Positions 34,765 through 48,000 of a stretch of 64,000 nucleotides of DNA are shown here, one piece after another. How positions within the stretch are numbered: the first letter of the stretch is position 1; each line of letters opens with the position of its first letter. Made by a program: the position numbers and the translations under genes. This DNA comes from Siphonodentalium dalli (Eukaryota > Mollusca > Scaphopoda > Gadilida > Siphonodentaliidae): positions 145,595,954 through 145,659,953 of the forward strand of contig CP136064.1 of NCBI GenBank assembly GCA_032622095.1, given 5' to 3'. Below the pieces are notes generated by a model that saw only the letters and a program-made list of their open reading frames with translations, had not been told where the DNA came from and did no database searches.

Positions 34765-35131
34765 GTGACTTCCGCTATATCCCAATCCACAACCTCACTC
34801 AACACATTCCTACTCGACTTTCAAGGAACATCCCACTGACAAGAAAGAGACAAACCATCGAGTAACCAATAATCGATTTATCTAGACGTATACCCTCCAT
34901 GCATATAATCCAGTTAAATGCAACCATTGTGAGATAAATAATTATTTAGCCATGCATTGTAAAATGAATCCTGACCGCCTATCGTAACATATTTTCATCT
35001 TTAAGGGGGCGGCAGTAAGACAGTCTAGCCTGACTATGCCACCCCCTCGAATATACAATGTAATATTTGTCAAATGTATCATGTATTAATATGTGTATAT
35101 TGAAATAAAATATCCTATCCTATCCTATCCT
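34765..35131 (+). repeat. 3' UTR and (TATCC)n tail of LINE-A copy 2
   Basis: It contains a hairpin GGGGGCGGCAG...CTATGCCACCCCC (about 35,005-35,046), then AATAAAATA, then TATCC repeats (35,111-35,131). Stem-loop plus short-repeat 3' ends are a CR1-like hallmark. Confidence 0.7.
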
Positions 35132-35662
35132 AAATTCTTATATAAACTCACCAGTTGTGGTGTTTGCTAATTTGCATATATTTAGTGAAAACTAATATTC
35201 GAAATTTTAAGTTGATACTTTTATCGGACAAGCGTTAGTATGTACGTTTTACATCGAAACATCTCGGTGATTCAATATGTTCATGTCGACATTATAGTGC
35301 AAGATTGAAAGAGTGGATCCCTTTAGGTTGGTTGGTTATAAATGTTTGCTGGTGGACAACGTAATGCATACGTTTGTCGCGAATATTGTATGTGCCACAT
35401 TGCAGAAGGCGATAACATACCTTATGGCTTATTGGTTTACATTGCATGGACCGATATTGACGATTTTACCACCAAAATGATCGTAAATAAACGCTGATTA
35501 TCAAACGCTTAACGGCATCCTATAGGACGATAAGTAGTTACTGAAAATATACATAATCTGGAAAAATAGCACTCGTGACTCAGTGCAACAACGTGCGTGT
35601 GGATGGCAAGTATTGTTTTCTGTGTTATAATCGGATAACAAAACAGCTGTTGCCATTTTTCT

Positions 35663-35772
35663 CGGGAGACATCGAGATTTGTCACCCGCTCGAGAACGGA
35701 ATGTCTCCCTCGGAGCTACGCTCCTCGGGAGACATTCCGTTCTCGAGCGGGTGACAAATCTCAATGTCTCCC
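35663..35772. repeat. 46-bp near-perfect hairpin at right end of the 5.1-kb insertion
   Basis: GGGAGACATCGAGATTTGTC... (35663-35708) and its complement ending ...AATCTCAATGTCTCCC (35726-35772) differ at about one base, around a 17-base loop TCGGAGCTACGCTCCTC that is itself partly self-complementary. Confidence 0.9.
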
Positions 35773-35792
35773 TCGACAGCGGGCGACAACTG

Positions 35793-38450
35793 TATATTGT
35801 CGCGTTTACCAGTCACCTGTCGTCCCCAAAAGTTCAAAATTCTTTGTTGAATTTTCATTGAAATAGGGAATATACCGAGTTCTCCATAGATAAAAGCAGT
35901 GGGTGTGGTCTTTTTCAGTCTAAGTGTGAATTTTAGAAACCATAATTCTAGTCTTTCAACAATCGCTAGGCTTCCAATACCCCATATTTCAGATCCGTAA
36001 GTTAGGATTGGGACTATCGTTTTCTCATATAGATCTATAGTACACTTTAAAGATAGTTTCAAGTTCCGGATCTTACCAATGAGTCCGAACTTCGCTCGTT
36101 TAGCTTGCTGACATCGTGTTTTCTTTTCTTCGATGAATGACCCGGTGGATGAGAAAGTGCATGACACCGAGATATTTATGTTTTACCGTCTCCAATGGTC
36201 GAGAGTCAATGGTTAACTGCATCTCGGTTGGTTTTTTTCTACCAAATATAACTACCTTGCTTTTGGCATTATTAATGACAAGTTTTCATTTTTTGCAATA
36301 TTGGGCATAGTCATCTAGGGCCGATTGCAGACCGGCTGCAGTGTATGGCATGAGGACCGTGTCGTCTGCGTAAAGTAATATGTAATATGAGTTTAAGAGA
36401 ATAAACTAATTGAATTGATTAGTAAACCATTCTGTTGGTTCTGACTGAGGAAGTTCTCTAAATAATTCGTGTATATGGAGAATAGGATGGGTGAGAGGTT
36501 TATTCACCTTGTCTAACTCCGAGTTCGCATGGGAATAGATCAAAAAACGAGTTATTTACCGACACGCATGACTTAATACCAACATACATATTTACTATTA
36601 CTTTCAGAACTCTGCCTTTTACTCCTATGTCAAAGAGTTTTCTCCATAAACCAGTTCGCCAGACTTTATCAAAAGCTTTGGATAGGTCAACGAACGAACA
36701 ATAAAGGTTTCTTTTCTGCGTTTTCAGTAAATCAATCAAACAGTTAATGGTGAAAATGTGATATGCGGTCGAATAATTGGAACGAAAACCAGTCTGGTTT
36801 TCGGACAAGAGATTATTAGTTTCTAAAAACATCTGAATCCGGTTACTCAATATCGATGTAAATAACTTTGCTATGCAGCTCACCAAGGTGATAGGACGAT
36901 AGTTTGCCGGTGAGGAGGGGTCATTTGACTTAAAAATTGGTTGAACAATTCCTATTCCCCATTCATGTTGGACTGTCCCTGAAACTAAAATTATATTCAA
37001 GAAGGATCGGATATGGTCTTTCAGTGGGCTAGCTGCAAGCTTTATGAAATCATTTCTCACTTCGTCAATGCCAGGGGCTTTCCCAGTTCTAAGTTGTTGA
37101 ATCGAATGTTCGACTTCATCAAGACTGATCGTGGAATTCTGATAGTGAAGGCTTAGTTGCGGGTTGTCGCGCTTTTCTCGATGCACCCATGCAATAACCT
37201 CCAATAGTCGCGAGAATTTTCTAATCTTGTTTTAGATATATTTTTTGCTTAAGTTGTTTTGAACTGTCGCTTACTCGCTCTAATCGACCTCTTATATATT
37301 GTCCTAGCTTCCAATATATAGGCGAGTTTGGTTTGTGTCATTTTGGTTTTTCTTATAATTTGTGTATGCTTTTTTATATTGTTTTCTAGAGCTTGAGCAG
37401 TCATGGGTAAACCATGGTTTCGGTTTGCTCGGGCGTCGAGTGAAACGATTTTTATTTTCAGTTTGTTTTGTCCCAAAGGCGGTGCTTGCAGCATCGCAGT
37501 AAATTTCTTTTAGCATGTTATGTAGAATATCTACATCATTCTGCTTCATATAATGAATTATAGTATTTATATGCGACATCTTTCATATTCAAACTCCTGC
37601 CAAACTCCGCGATTTTTTCGGCATTGAGATTTTTAATAAATGTTTGTCCGGAGATGGCGAATTAAGAGTTCGCGATTGTATTAACCGTCCTGCGTACGGT
37701 TGATGTGTTGGAATGGTTCGATTAATAAATATGTTATCAGCGCAATTAACATCTCGAATGTCAATCTCACAAAAAACTGCATTATGTACATCAGACAATA
37801 GATCGTTGAATTCAGTTATTTTGAATTCTGAAATAATTGGTAGAAGGTGATACGAACTCAAAAGATAGTCTATGACACTAATATTCTTACACGCAGGGAG
37901 ACCGATACCAGCGTCCATTCCAATCCTACCATGGGCTATGAAAACTTCAGCACTTTTACACAAGTCAATAAGTTTATAGCCGAAGTTATTCGTCCGTTTA
38001 TCCAGCGAGTGCCTTCTAGGTAGTTCAATCGGTGGGGCTAGGTCATTGTGAGTTTTGTCTGGCATTATATTGTCGATCAAACGAGCTGTTCTTGCATTAA
38101 AATGACCAAAGAGTAGAATGTTTTCCCCACATGTTTTTGCCTCAGCTATATTTCTTAATATCGTATCGAAACAGTCTTAGAACTATATGTTGTACCCTCA
38201 GGTACGCATTTCCAACCAGTATGGAGGTTTGACCCATAAAGACTTTCAGCCAGACAATATACTCACAGTAGCCTTCCAGTGGTTGTACGAATTTAACTAG
38301 ATGTTCAGCGACGAGGATACAAAGACCGCCAGAGCGATATCGAGGTATATGCGTTCTGCTATACTTCCAGTTGTCAGTCAGAGCGCCATTATACTTTAAA
38401 CTTATTGTATATGCGATTTATGGAGGCATAGACTCAGTATGATGGTTTAT
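35793..38450 (-). pseudogene. LINE family B, endonuclease and RT part
   Basis: Reading down the minus strand: endonuclease pieces GGLCILVAEHLVKF (about 38,300), LLFGHFNAR (about 38,095; Asp of GDFN changed to His) and SVIDYLLSS (about 37,880); linker (37579-37249); RT with LRTGKAPGIDEVRNDF (about 37,080), NYRPITLVSCIAKLF (about 36,890), FVDLSKAFDKVWR (about 36,680), GVRQGE (about 36,510) and YADDTVL (about 36,350); then ILTYGSEIWG and FIYGELGIFPI (36,005-35,860). It stops at RQVTGKRDN, where the 5.1-kb insertion begins. Several stops and frameshifts are present. Its motifs set it apart from family A; the clade is unresolved. Confidence 0.85.
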
Positions 38451-41400
38451 TTTTTTTCAAACCTGATTTAGTGAACAAATTCTCATATATTATCGAAATG
38501 GTCATGTATCGATCGGAATGGCACACTGAGATGTTCAACTCAGATCAAGCTAGAAAATCGGTCCGATTTTCGCCCATGTCGGGGTTAAAGCACGGGATTA
38601 TAGCCAACCTCGTCTAGTATATATTGCATATATTATGTTGTCATACATGTACTTGCAAGTCATATAAAATAAATCGTTCACAGTGAAATAACCATCCATT
38701 AAGTTCGATGTTGAGCGTCCGTTATTAAAATAATGGATCGTTATTTGTAAAATAATGTACGATCCATTATCCTAACATGTATTAACAGGACGCGGTGCAA
38801 AAAGGCGCGAGGACATGGTCATGTTTTAATTCCGCAATATACTCATTCCAGCACAATCTACTCAGTATCGTAACCATAATCTGTCATTATTGGAAAGTAC
38901 GCAGTGGTTAGTGAAACGATTGGCTTTCCGTAGTTAGCTCAGTGCTGGAAGCCGCCTCGAGAGTTTGAACATAAAGCGTGACTTAAATGACAACATTATC
39001 AGTGAGATTTGCGGACGGTATCTTGCAATAAATAGGTTAATACGTAGAATTCATGTACTTATGGTTGAGAAATCCTTAATGAAATGATCACCGGTCAATG
39101 GGACACATCTACCCGTTCCAAATCGTTATCGCTGTATGTGATGCATTGCAAAATACGCAAGTGACCGTGACGAAGTTCACCGATTTATCCGTTCCCGTCT
39201 AACGGGTATCGCAAACTCGCTATTGATCGAGTTTTGTCTTATTGTCTCGGCGCGGTTTCACTCTCCCTCGCTCACCCAGATGGAGCTCGAAGAAAAACTG
39301 TGAAGTGTTGGTTTAATAATATTTATTCCCTCTCAAAATATAAATTACAATATAATATATTGGTAATTCATGTTACCATGTTCCCTTGTGTATGGGAGTG
39401 GGTTCGGCTGTTAGCCTATATATGGCTTATATTTGCCGTCTCCACAAGTGACCTTATCATCGGTGGACATAATATAAAATGTCGTGACAAAGCAAGCAAT
39501 GTTATGCTGCATAATTCGAGTCCTGTCCCGTCGTGGAGTTGTCGGAGACAGGTAATGAATTGGTATATCCGTGTGCTATATTTTTACACCATGTCTAATA
39601 TATTATAGAATGGGTTCTTAAGAGCAATACAGATACAGACATATATACAACATTTGTGTGTCACTCGACACGATCATCAGCTATTTTAAATTTGGAAATA
39701 TACTTAATGTAATTATTTTCATTATTATTGAGCAGTGCCATATAATCTGCATATATATTAGCTCGAAAAGCGTTCTGACATGATTATTAATTTCTGGACT
39801 GTTTTAAATATAAAAATATTTTCCCTCAGACTATTTGAAATCGTGCCGTTCAGTGCGCTCTCAATTGTTGTTCTTTCGAAATTTCCAGAAAGTGTTCGCT
39901 CCTTGATATCAATTAAAAAAATTCTGAACTTGTGAATTTCGCAGATATGCCCAAGAGAACTACTATATCTGCATGCATTGTCGATCTCATGGCAACAATA
40001 CGTATGATACAGCCTATACTTTTTCATAATCCCGAATTTCACATTTTGTTCCGTTGCGATTATGTTCATAATTAGTCAATCTGAATTGTAAGAGTAGCTT
40101 TTTAATATCGCGATCATTGATCGCTTCTGAAGCTTTTGAATTGCTGTCTGAGGTCCAATTAATGGCAACTTATATCTGATAAGTGTTCGGTAATCGCAGT
40201 TGAAAAGGACACATTTAACTGAATCGGCAAAAAAAATAAAAAACAATTATCACGACTAAGGCAGGAAAATATAAAGTATATTGGCGCTGAAGTTCTGTAA
40301 AACAAGTATTCATTTCCTAGACGACTTCTTTCCGCAAATATTTATTTTGCATGATTCAAATGCGGTGTAACGGTTGCAAAATCGCGACGCAGTCAGACGT
40401 TCGTCAAACATGTCTTTAAATAACGTTTTGGGGGGGGGGGTAGGTTTTAGCCCGCGTTCGCCATGCGTACGTCTTATGGCCACAATTATGCAACCATCGT
40501 ATAGCAGATGTCCTACCTATGACAAAAATGTATATGTATCGTGACAACATACAATAGGTTTTCGATAAGCAGAGTTGAAACGGACACATTTAGCTGAATC
40601 AGCAAAAAAATTAAGTTGGAAAATAACTATATACGTCACAGCGCATACGTCAGATGGTAGTCTGGCAATTTTTTGTCATTTTCGATACCACTGGCATAAC
40701 TGACTCTCAAATCAAAATTAGAAGACGGCAAATTGAACATAGTTTAGGAAACTTAGTCTGATGAAAATTAGGACAACTAACGCGAAAAATGCATATAATA
40801 CATATGGGTATAGCCTGCAGTTATCTACTCAAATTTCTCCAAGGCGTCATTATTATTGTCAGCGTTTGGGGTGCATACTCTATCAAATAAAGTTGCATTC
40901 AGTTAATCCCCGGATTCCTCGTCATAAAAGTAATTGTTTTGTTGAGCTTTGCGGCTGTATTTTCGAAATAGTCACTCCTTAATAGAGTTGCTGTTATTGT
41001 CACTCCAAAAGTTTGTTTGCACATTTTCAACAGTTACAACAATTCTTTTTCGAATCATAATTAAATACAATTACAATATAATTATTGACAACAGCATGTG
41101 AATGCCAGTGGGACAGTGTATTGTGTACTCTAATCAGATGAGATTCTGTGAATAGGTAATGTTCATTGTTTTTTGCATCTATAGTTGGGTTATAAGATCA
41201 TCTTATATTTCTTTACACATTCGTCTGTTGGACTGGTATTTGTGTAGTTCCACTTCATGAGTTTTAATATGGATGGTCCTAATATATATAGCAATGTGAA
41301 AACACATATAGATAACAGCCCGATTTAACATTGACAGCTACTGGACAACAAAATAATATCACTTTATCGTGAACATCATGTGTGCTCTTTTGAGTTTTAT

Positions 41401-42225
41401 GGACGTAACCCGGACGTTAAAACCTGGCAAAAACTGCTTGTGTTGAAAGTTTTATATCCGATCACCCCATTGACGACTTCCTTGTTTCGATCAAATTTTG
41501 TTTCAGGCAGCAACTCGAATGTGACATTTTGATATATATTCGCGGGAATATATATGAGCCATCTGGGATAAAGCACTATATAATTGTTATTTGTTATTAC
41601 TTCCGATCGTTAACATGTAACAAGAAAATCATTTTAAAATGGAACCACATATATAGGTATTAACGGTGCTGAGGTGACATAGATGCATGGTTATGCGACT
41701 CATCCGATCATATTGTATTATATTATTAGGAGAATCATAACACGATGAGTAAACGAACCGCTATGAATAGCGAATTGAATCACGGATTCGACAGATAGCA
41801 ATATTATTGTCTACCGTGGGTAAGAAACCTCATAAACGAATTCATTCAACATAACGAACACCACTAAAATTTATTGTGTTGTGAAGTTTACGTTCTAGAA
41901 TGTTGAATTAAACTGGGAAATGACGCTGTTGATTGGCTGGTCTATCCTCCGCCTACTATACTTCTGTCATCGGTAATGTTCGGTCGGCCTGAAACGAAAC
42001 AGCAAAGCTTTTAACAACCTTTTCACTAGAAGACAAGTATGAGGAACTCCGTTAAAGCGTATTTCGTTTCGTCAACGAGTAGCAACTATAGTTATGATTT
42101 TCGATACATTTTGAAGTGTGGATTTTACGGATAATTTTCTAATGTGATGGTTTGCTTAGCGGATTATTGTCGTTAAAGTGTATACACATTTACGTTTAAA
42201 TGACGAGATTAACGAGAAAAGAGAA
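38451..42225. other. no recognisable gene; small hairpin and G11 run
   Basis: Unassigned. It contains a 12-bp inverted repeat ATAATGGATCGT/ACGATCCATTAT (38730-38770) and an uninterrupted G run (about 40,431-40,441). Open frames at 39234-39608 (+) and 39758-40069 (-) show no known motif. The end of this stretch probably holds the promoter and 5' UTR of the exon at 42,226, but no TATA box is convincing. Confidence 0.35.
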
Positions 42226-42314
42226 ATGATCGGTGTTCGGCGTACTTTTAAAGTTTACTCATGGATTTTTATCGTGCTTATTTCCTGGATGAATGTTTCA
42301 GCTATAAAATGGTT
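42226..42314 (+). CDS. candidate first exon of secreted Wnt11/Wnt4-like protein
   Basis: ATG 42226 opens about 29 codons. A basic N-terminus (MIGVRRTFKVYS) is followed by a hydrophobic core (WIFIVLISWMNVSA), a textbook signal peptide, then AIKWL. The Leu codon is interrupted by a consensus donor GTAAGT at 42315 (phase 2). Wnt11 proteins have an xIKWLAL motif just after the signal peptide, and Wnt4 has NWLYL there with an early first intron, so a Wnt first exon fits. The remaining exons are not visible downstream in the window, so the intron would be long. Only about 30 residues are available; another secreted protein is possible. Confidence 0.42.
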
Positions 42315-42757
42315 GTAAGTATTAGTGAGTTAACCCTCCGTTTCTTAATTGTGGCGGTTCAAGTCTGAAATTATGCTCGCATTTGTTACATATTGGTCCT
42401 GTGGATCAAAATACGTCGAAAAATACGTGAAATGTGCATTAAATGCAAGACTTATACAAATCATATAATTTAGAAAACATCGGGTTCAGCATGGAACAAT
42501 AAAAAACATTAATTGCTGGTCTATTCCTGCTATGGTAAAAATAAAGAACGTTTGTCTTATTGTGAACAATTGAAAACATTTGGAAAATTGCTAGGAATTT
42601 TCTGAGTAAATACAGACTATATATATGGACCGACTTATATTGCTCCTACTTCCTAATTACTTATACATCTTTTTAAAGGTCCAAATTGGCAATTCAATAT
42701 TATACAATACTTTACTCTTATAAACCACACAACGTATACATATACGAAAGTGCATAA

Positions 42758-43661
42758 GGGTGCGTTTACACTGTGTATAGATCTGTATACAGATCTGTAT
42801 GAAGTCACGTGTCATGCATTACTGTCATCACAGCATGATGACTAATAGTAAACTCGCGCTGACCAGTACTCTGGTAATTGACAACTCACTAAGAGTCGTC
42901 TCAGTTTAGGTCAGACATAAAAATGGATCAACTACCAGCAGACAACAGCGATTTGGTATGTGCCGTGTCAGCATATATATATAGATCTCCTGTTTGACAC
43001 CATCTGGGAGGTGGTCATTCTGGATTGGTATGGAGTGGGTATCCATGCTACAACACCCTGTATTTGACCAAATGTAGCAAAATGTCCAACTGATGACAAT
43101 TCTAATGACAATATTGACCAAATGTAGGAGAATATTGTTTTTATTAAATTAACTAGCAGTTTTGACTGGCCATGGGGAGGGACCAGGGCACAATCTTTCC
43201 ATATAAGGTAGGAAATTATGCAAATATTGGTCAGAAAACAATACTACAAAATGTTTGAAAATCAAACTACAATATCATTTTCAACCTATTGTTGGTTTGG
43301 AAATTACAACTAATGTTTTGTCAGGTATGAAATTTCCAACTGTTGAAAATTTTGACCAAAGTTGGGAAGAGACACCCCTCACCCCCGGTTGACATGTCCC
43401 TGTCCATCTTGAATATACGAAATACATGGGTTGAAATGACAACGAAAACTGTAACACATTATTCGCCAAGCCCGAGTAACAATTAATCAAAACAGATTTG
43501 CTTGTCGCAATGCCTCGGCGTTGACCCTGACGTATAGCGGACACGATTTTTGCTCACAGGGACGAATACCGTTTTCTTTCTGTGTGCATTTCTATATCAA
43601 CCCGTTCGCACTAGTCTGCGTGTAGATCTGTGTACAGTTCTGTAGCAGTGTAGATGCACCC
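42758..43661. mobile_element. 904-bp non-autonomous PIF/Harbinger-like element
   Basis: The left end GGGTGCGTTTACACTG and right end (inverted) GGGTGCATCTACACTG are flanked by TAA on both sides (42755-42757, 43662-43664). End sequence and 3-bp TWA duplication fit PIF/Harbinger. No transposase is inside. A short ATG frame with a GTATGT donor (42923-42955) could be a relic of a spliced ORF. Confidence 0.75.
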
Positions 43662-43664
43662 TAA

Positions 43665-44991
43665 GCTAGACATATACCCAGGTTCACAGAAAAAGATAGA
43701 CAAACACTGAAACATATACATATAAAAGTACAGAGACATTTGACAACTGAGTAACACATGTGCATGAAAAAGGGGTTGGTCCAAACAAAAACAAATGCAC
43801 GCTTCGGTCCTTATGGAAAACTATAACGATAATTCGTACATGTATTAGTAATATGTATATGATGTCGATTATAGCATCCCCCATCGATGTGCGGACCATT
43901 TCGTCGGCGTCGACAGGGATCTCGGGCCTCACACTATATGCTAAACTGTACACTATGTACATGCATGTGGAGTCCGACCGGGATAGCGCCGACCACAAAT
44001 CCACACAAGGAATTAAAATATTCGAGTTAAATATGTTATATGATTGAAAACATCGGACCAGGGATGTCGGATGTTCTGGGTTATACCCATATCGATTCAG
44101 TGGGCTGAACCACATGTCCGTTTAACTAACCGATCAGTGATCAGGGAGTACTATCACTGCATAATACAGATATAAATAAGATCAGAAGGGTTCTCGTTAA
44201 TGCGATAAGATAACTATCATATTGGTTGTAAGATACGTAATATTCTCATTTAAAAAAAGCCCATTACGGGTCCTGGTTCCGAACCTCCACATGCACGATA
44301 TACACTAAATTTTAAGATAGTGTGGTTGTTTTGCAATACTGTATTTACCAACAATGGAACGACTGGACAAGCTATTACATACCTATAGTACGTGCATTAC
44401 TTTTATATAAACGGATTTTATATGCATTGGACTTTTTTCAGCTCGTGTATAGAATCTAGATAAATCGGGCCTCGTATTGTCTTCAGCATGGATCAATAAA
44501 GTGCGTTCATGACCAGTAGATCCGAATATGGTGAGCGTTGTTTTTTTTAACTTCTGTACGGATAACTGAACACAGCTGATTCTCTGACTTCGGTGAGTTT
44601 TGTATGAGTATATAAAGTCTGTATAACAGTCTTTCGTGCATTACCAAATTGCATGTACATTATTTTTCACTTTCAAATGACCCATGTCAGTTGAAAACCA
44701 CATGGCGCAATATGTGTCGGAAATAATTTTCTATGGCTTTAAAAACATAGTACCATATACCAATACCCGCACCTGGTATAGTTGACGAATTTTTAAAGAC
44801 GCATAACTGAACTATTAAACTCAATTTAACCAAACTTCTAATGATGATCCGTTGACGTTCTATGTCTATGGCGCGTCACTGTGATGTTACACAATTTAAT
44901 AACCATAGGCTTACCAGAATATAATAAACTTCGTACCGGTAATTCAATTTCTCACATGTAAAGCACGATAAAAACATCACATGACTGTTAG
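43665..44991. other. no recognisable gene
   Basis: Both strands are open over parts of 43,680-44,115, but no motif is recognisable. Confidence 0.4.
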
Positions 44992-45092
44992 TTGCCGTCT
45001 ACGGTGTCATGGGAGGCTGAGCGAGATTAAAATCAGGCTCGACTAGCGCCTCGCCTGATGTTAATCTCACATGACACCGTATCAGGCGGCAA
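44992..45092. repeat. 101-bp foldback
   Basis: TTGCCGTCTACGGTGTCATG pairs with CATGACACCGTATCAGGCGG, and inside that GAGATTAAAATCAGGC pairs with GCCTGATGTTAATCTC. It is a compact MITE-like hairpin around a loop containing GACTAGCGCC. Confidence 0.75.
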
Positions 45093-48000
45093 TTAAACGC
45101 TCTGTGACTTTAATATAACATATCCCTTCCAAAATATGTAGCCAAACTTTGGAGGCTTGAATGATCCACGTCCGTTTAAGTAATGCGCCCGTCGCGCCGA
45201 AAACGATCACAAAAGCTCATACTTGATAACGATCTTTATTGTCTACATCTTTTGGGTGACTGACGCATTGGGACGTGACATTTTTAAATAGAGTAAAAAA
45301 TGGCACAGGAGTAGCTAAAACAGATATACATACATTATATATATATGAAATAACACTTTACCTGTGACATAAATTGGACATATATAATACCTTATTTCTA
45401 ACTGAAATCTGACTTCGTGCGCACGTATAGTGCTTGTTGTTGAAAAATTTCCATAGACAAAAGTAAATCCTGATTGGTGAGTTCTCTGTCCATACATCAC
45501 ACGATATAACAAGGTGTAAGTGGAGACGCACTTTTTGCGTAAATCCAGCCCAGAATGGCAAGAGGTTTTCAACAACTGTTAGAATCATTAATAATTTCAC
45601 ACACAACTCCTATTACCAAATAGCTTATTGCGTTGTCTCTATGAGAGGAGCCTTCATTTGTACCATAATATTGAGTTAGATTTTTAATTGCATAATATAG
45701 CATCATACCCCCATATATTATAATGAAGAATAAAGCAGTCACACATATTCCAGCCCAATGAAAACAAATATTGTGGTCCACTCAAGCAGAGATTAATCAA
45801 CTTGAATTAGGGCACATTGTTAAGAGATATGGTGGTTAGCTTTTTAACTTGGTTATGAACCCATGACCAACAACTCATATCACTCAAATTTTTGATTGAT
45901 CAACAGTCGTGACATAAACATTCCCAAATATAGAAAATTAGGTATGGGTAGTTGCCCTTCTAAATGAAAATAATCTTCTCCTCTCATGATCTTGAGATAT
46001 GATATCACGGATATATGAACTGCACTTTTGAAAAAAAATGTAGTTTACAGAAGTTCTTGGTACCTGAAAACAGTGAAATTTTAAATAGTTGTCATGCCAT
46101 AAAGTAAAGTAAATGAAGTTATAATACATGTATCCAATTGGTCAATGATAGTTCTTAAATATTTGTGTCACATAATCGCTTGTACCAAATTTCACAAAGA
46201 AATTCCTGGCACATTTTGAAAAATTCCATTTTGAAATACCAGGACATATTGGCAAAACGTGCATCTGACTCAGACCATTAATTATCATGTTTCTGACGAC
46301 ACAGCACATCTGGGTTTGACTATGACTAGTTGTCCATTCTGAAGTTAGTAGTGTGTATTCATTGAGTAATTCTTTTGATCAATTCTGATCGACATTTGGA
46401 TCAGGCTGCCTATGTTAAACTGGTTGATAGAACATGGCCCTGTTTGACAACGGCAGTGTCAAACAAAGCTGTTGGCGTTCTGATGATGTTCATTCACAAC
46501 TCATACCCTCACTTTGGAAAATTGAACTTAAATAAATAAGCTTTATCTATTCCTGGCACCCCATTTCTACAGCAACAAATGTATTCTGCTGGGGAAACTC
46601 GTTTTGAGGGTACTTTAGCACTGCTGTTCCCAAACAATCATATGAGAAATATATTGTGTTGCAAATATTTCACATATTAATGTTCTAAAATTATATATAG
46701 CCGCACAAACTTCCTAAATTCATAGAAACAAATTCATTTCCTAGCGACAGAAGCTCCAGTTGACTGGTTTCCCTGACTGAATATTATTATTTTACGCCCA
46801 CGAATCTATACATAAAGTTTAGGAAAGAGATACACCATCTTTAAATAATATTTTGAACTATAACATGTGTATTTCTCAGCAAATCATTTCTTATGGAGTT
46901 CTCCTGAATCAGGATATTATTTAAGTTATGGAAATTATCTGACTGTTATGTCTGCATGTGAGCATAACGTCGGGTTATGGTTGGTATGTAAGTGCCATAT
47001 ATTTTTAAAACATGTTGCCAGTATGGTGTTATTTACTATGTATGATATATTTTTAGTTGTTTTCAGTGAATTTTGTGACGTTTTCGATACTCTTCTGCCA
47101 ATTTAAATATTTGGCAAACATATTTGGTAAACCTTAAAACAATTAAAATAATCACAAAGTAAATTATGATGAGCTCAACCAAGTTCAACAAGTTGATACA
47201 ATAAAAACTATAGCTATTGTTTTTAACATAATGTACCCAAAAACGGACGTTTTAAATTTCATTCAGGTATATTATCCGTCACTCCTCAAATAAATCATTG
47301 CAATTTCGCTATTTATCGGGTCCCACGAACCCAGTTGTCCAAAAACTTATCAAGAGGATTATATCATCTTATTATCATTCATCAGAACATGACAACAACT
47401 TGTCAGTGCATGCGTCCCGAATCAATTTGAATTATACTGGACTTTTCCTTAAATCCACATTTTCTAGTTATAATTTAAAGTTATCAATTTCGCGAGAAAT
47501 CGTTTTGGAACTTCTGATAATCCGGGTCTAAAATGAACTAAGATAGATAGACGAACGTAATATGGAACAGTGCTGTTGTTATTAAACCTGCAATATTGCC
47601 GGAAAAGTATTATTCTTCGCATAATACGCCCTTGTGAATTTCCTCTCAGACAGACAAAACAATTTACTTTCACTCCCATGAGTACATGCATCTCCCACAC
47701 ACCAGCGGGCCCTTTAAGTAAGAGGTGTAGCGCTCTTTCATCTTTCGCTGGACCTCACGCAGTTATCTCCCGTTTGGCACCAGCTCGACAAGGCGCATAA
47801 ATGTCATCGTTCATGCCCTCCGATCTGCCCTAAAGATCAGACCCCTTTCTGCCAGCCAAAGTCTTGTCTCATTGAATTCACGTCGAACGAAACAGTAACT
47901 CGAACGAACATAGATCGTTCCTATAGAACATCGGGGAGGTAGCTTGTGAAGTCTGCGATCTGTCTGTATGCCCAACACGCTTTGTTCTTTAAACAAAAGC

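Larger units (their letters stand above)
30661..35792. mobile_element. 5.1-kb insertion with inverted ends, hosting LINE-A copy 2
   Basis: The left end (30661-30702) contains CCCGCTGAGCTGGGAGACAT and TTTGTCGCCCGC. The right end (35749-35792), read inward, contains CCCGCTGTCGAGGGAGACAT and TTTGTCACCCGC. They align over about 42 bases with a few changes. The two flanks carry consecutive parts of one LINE-B protein. Without the nested LINE, about 1.7 kb of non-coding DNA remains, so this is a non-autonomous TIR/foldback element. The left junction is blurred over about 30,605-30,660. Confidence 0.55.

Noticed and set aside
38420-38610. Possible Helitron 3' end (ACCTCGTCTAG followed by T)
   Set aside because: No hairpin precedes CTAG and no matching 5' end is seen.
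38930-38985. TAGTTAGCTCAGTGCTGG resembles a tRNA/SINE A box, followed by GAGAGTTTGAAC
   Set aside because: The B box does not fit GWTCRANNC, the distance is too short, and no cloverleaf can be drawn.
45569-45781. Minus-strand ORF with two hydrophobic stretches
   Set aside because: AT-rich DNA easily encodes hydrophobic runs; no family motif or exon boundary supports it.
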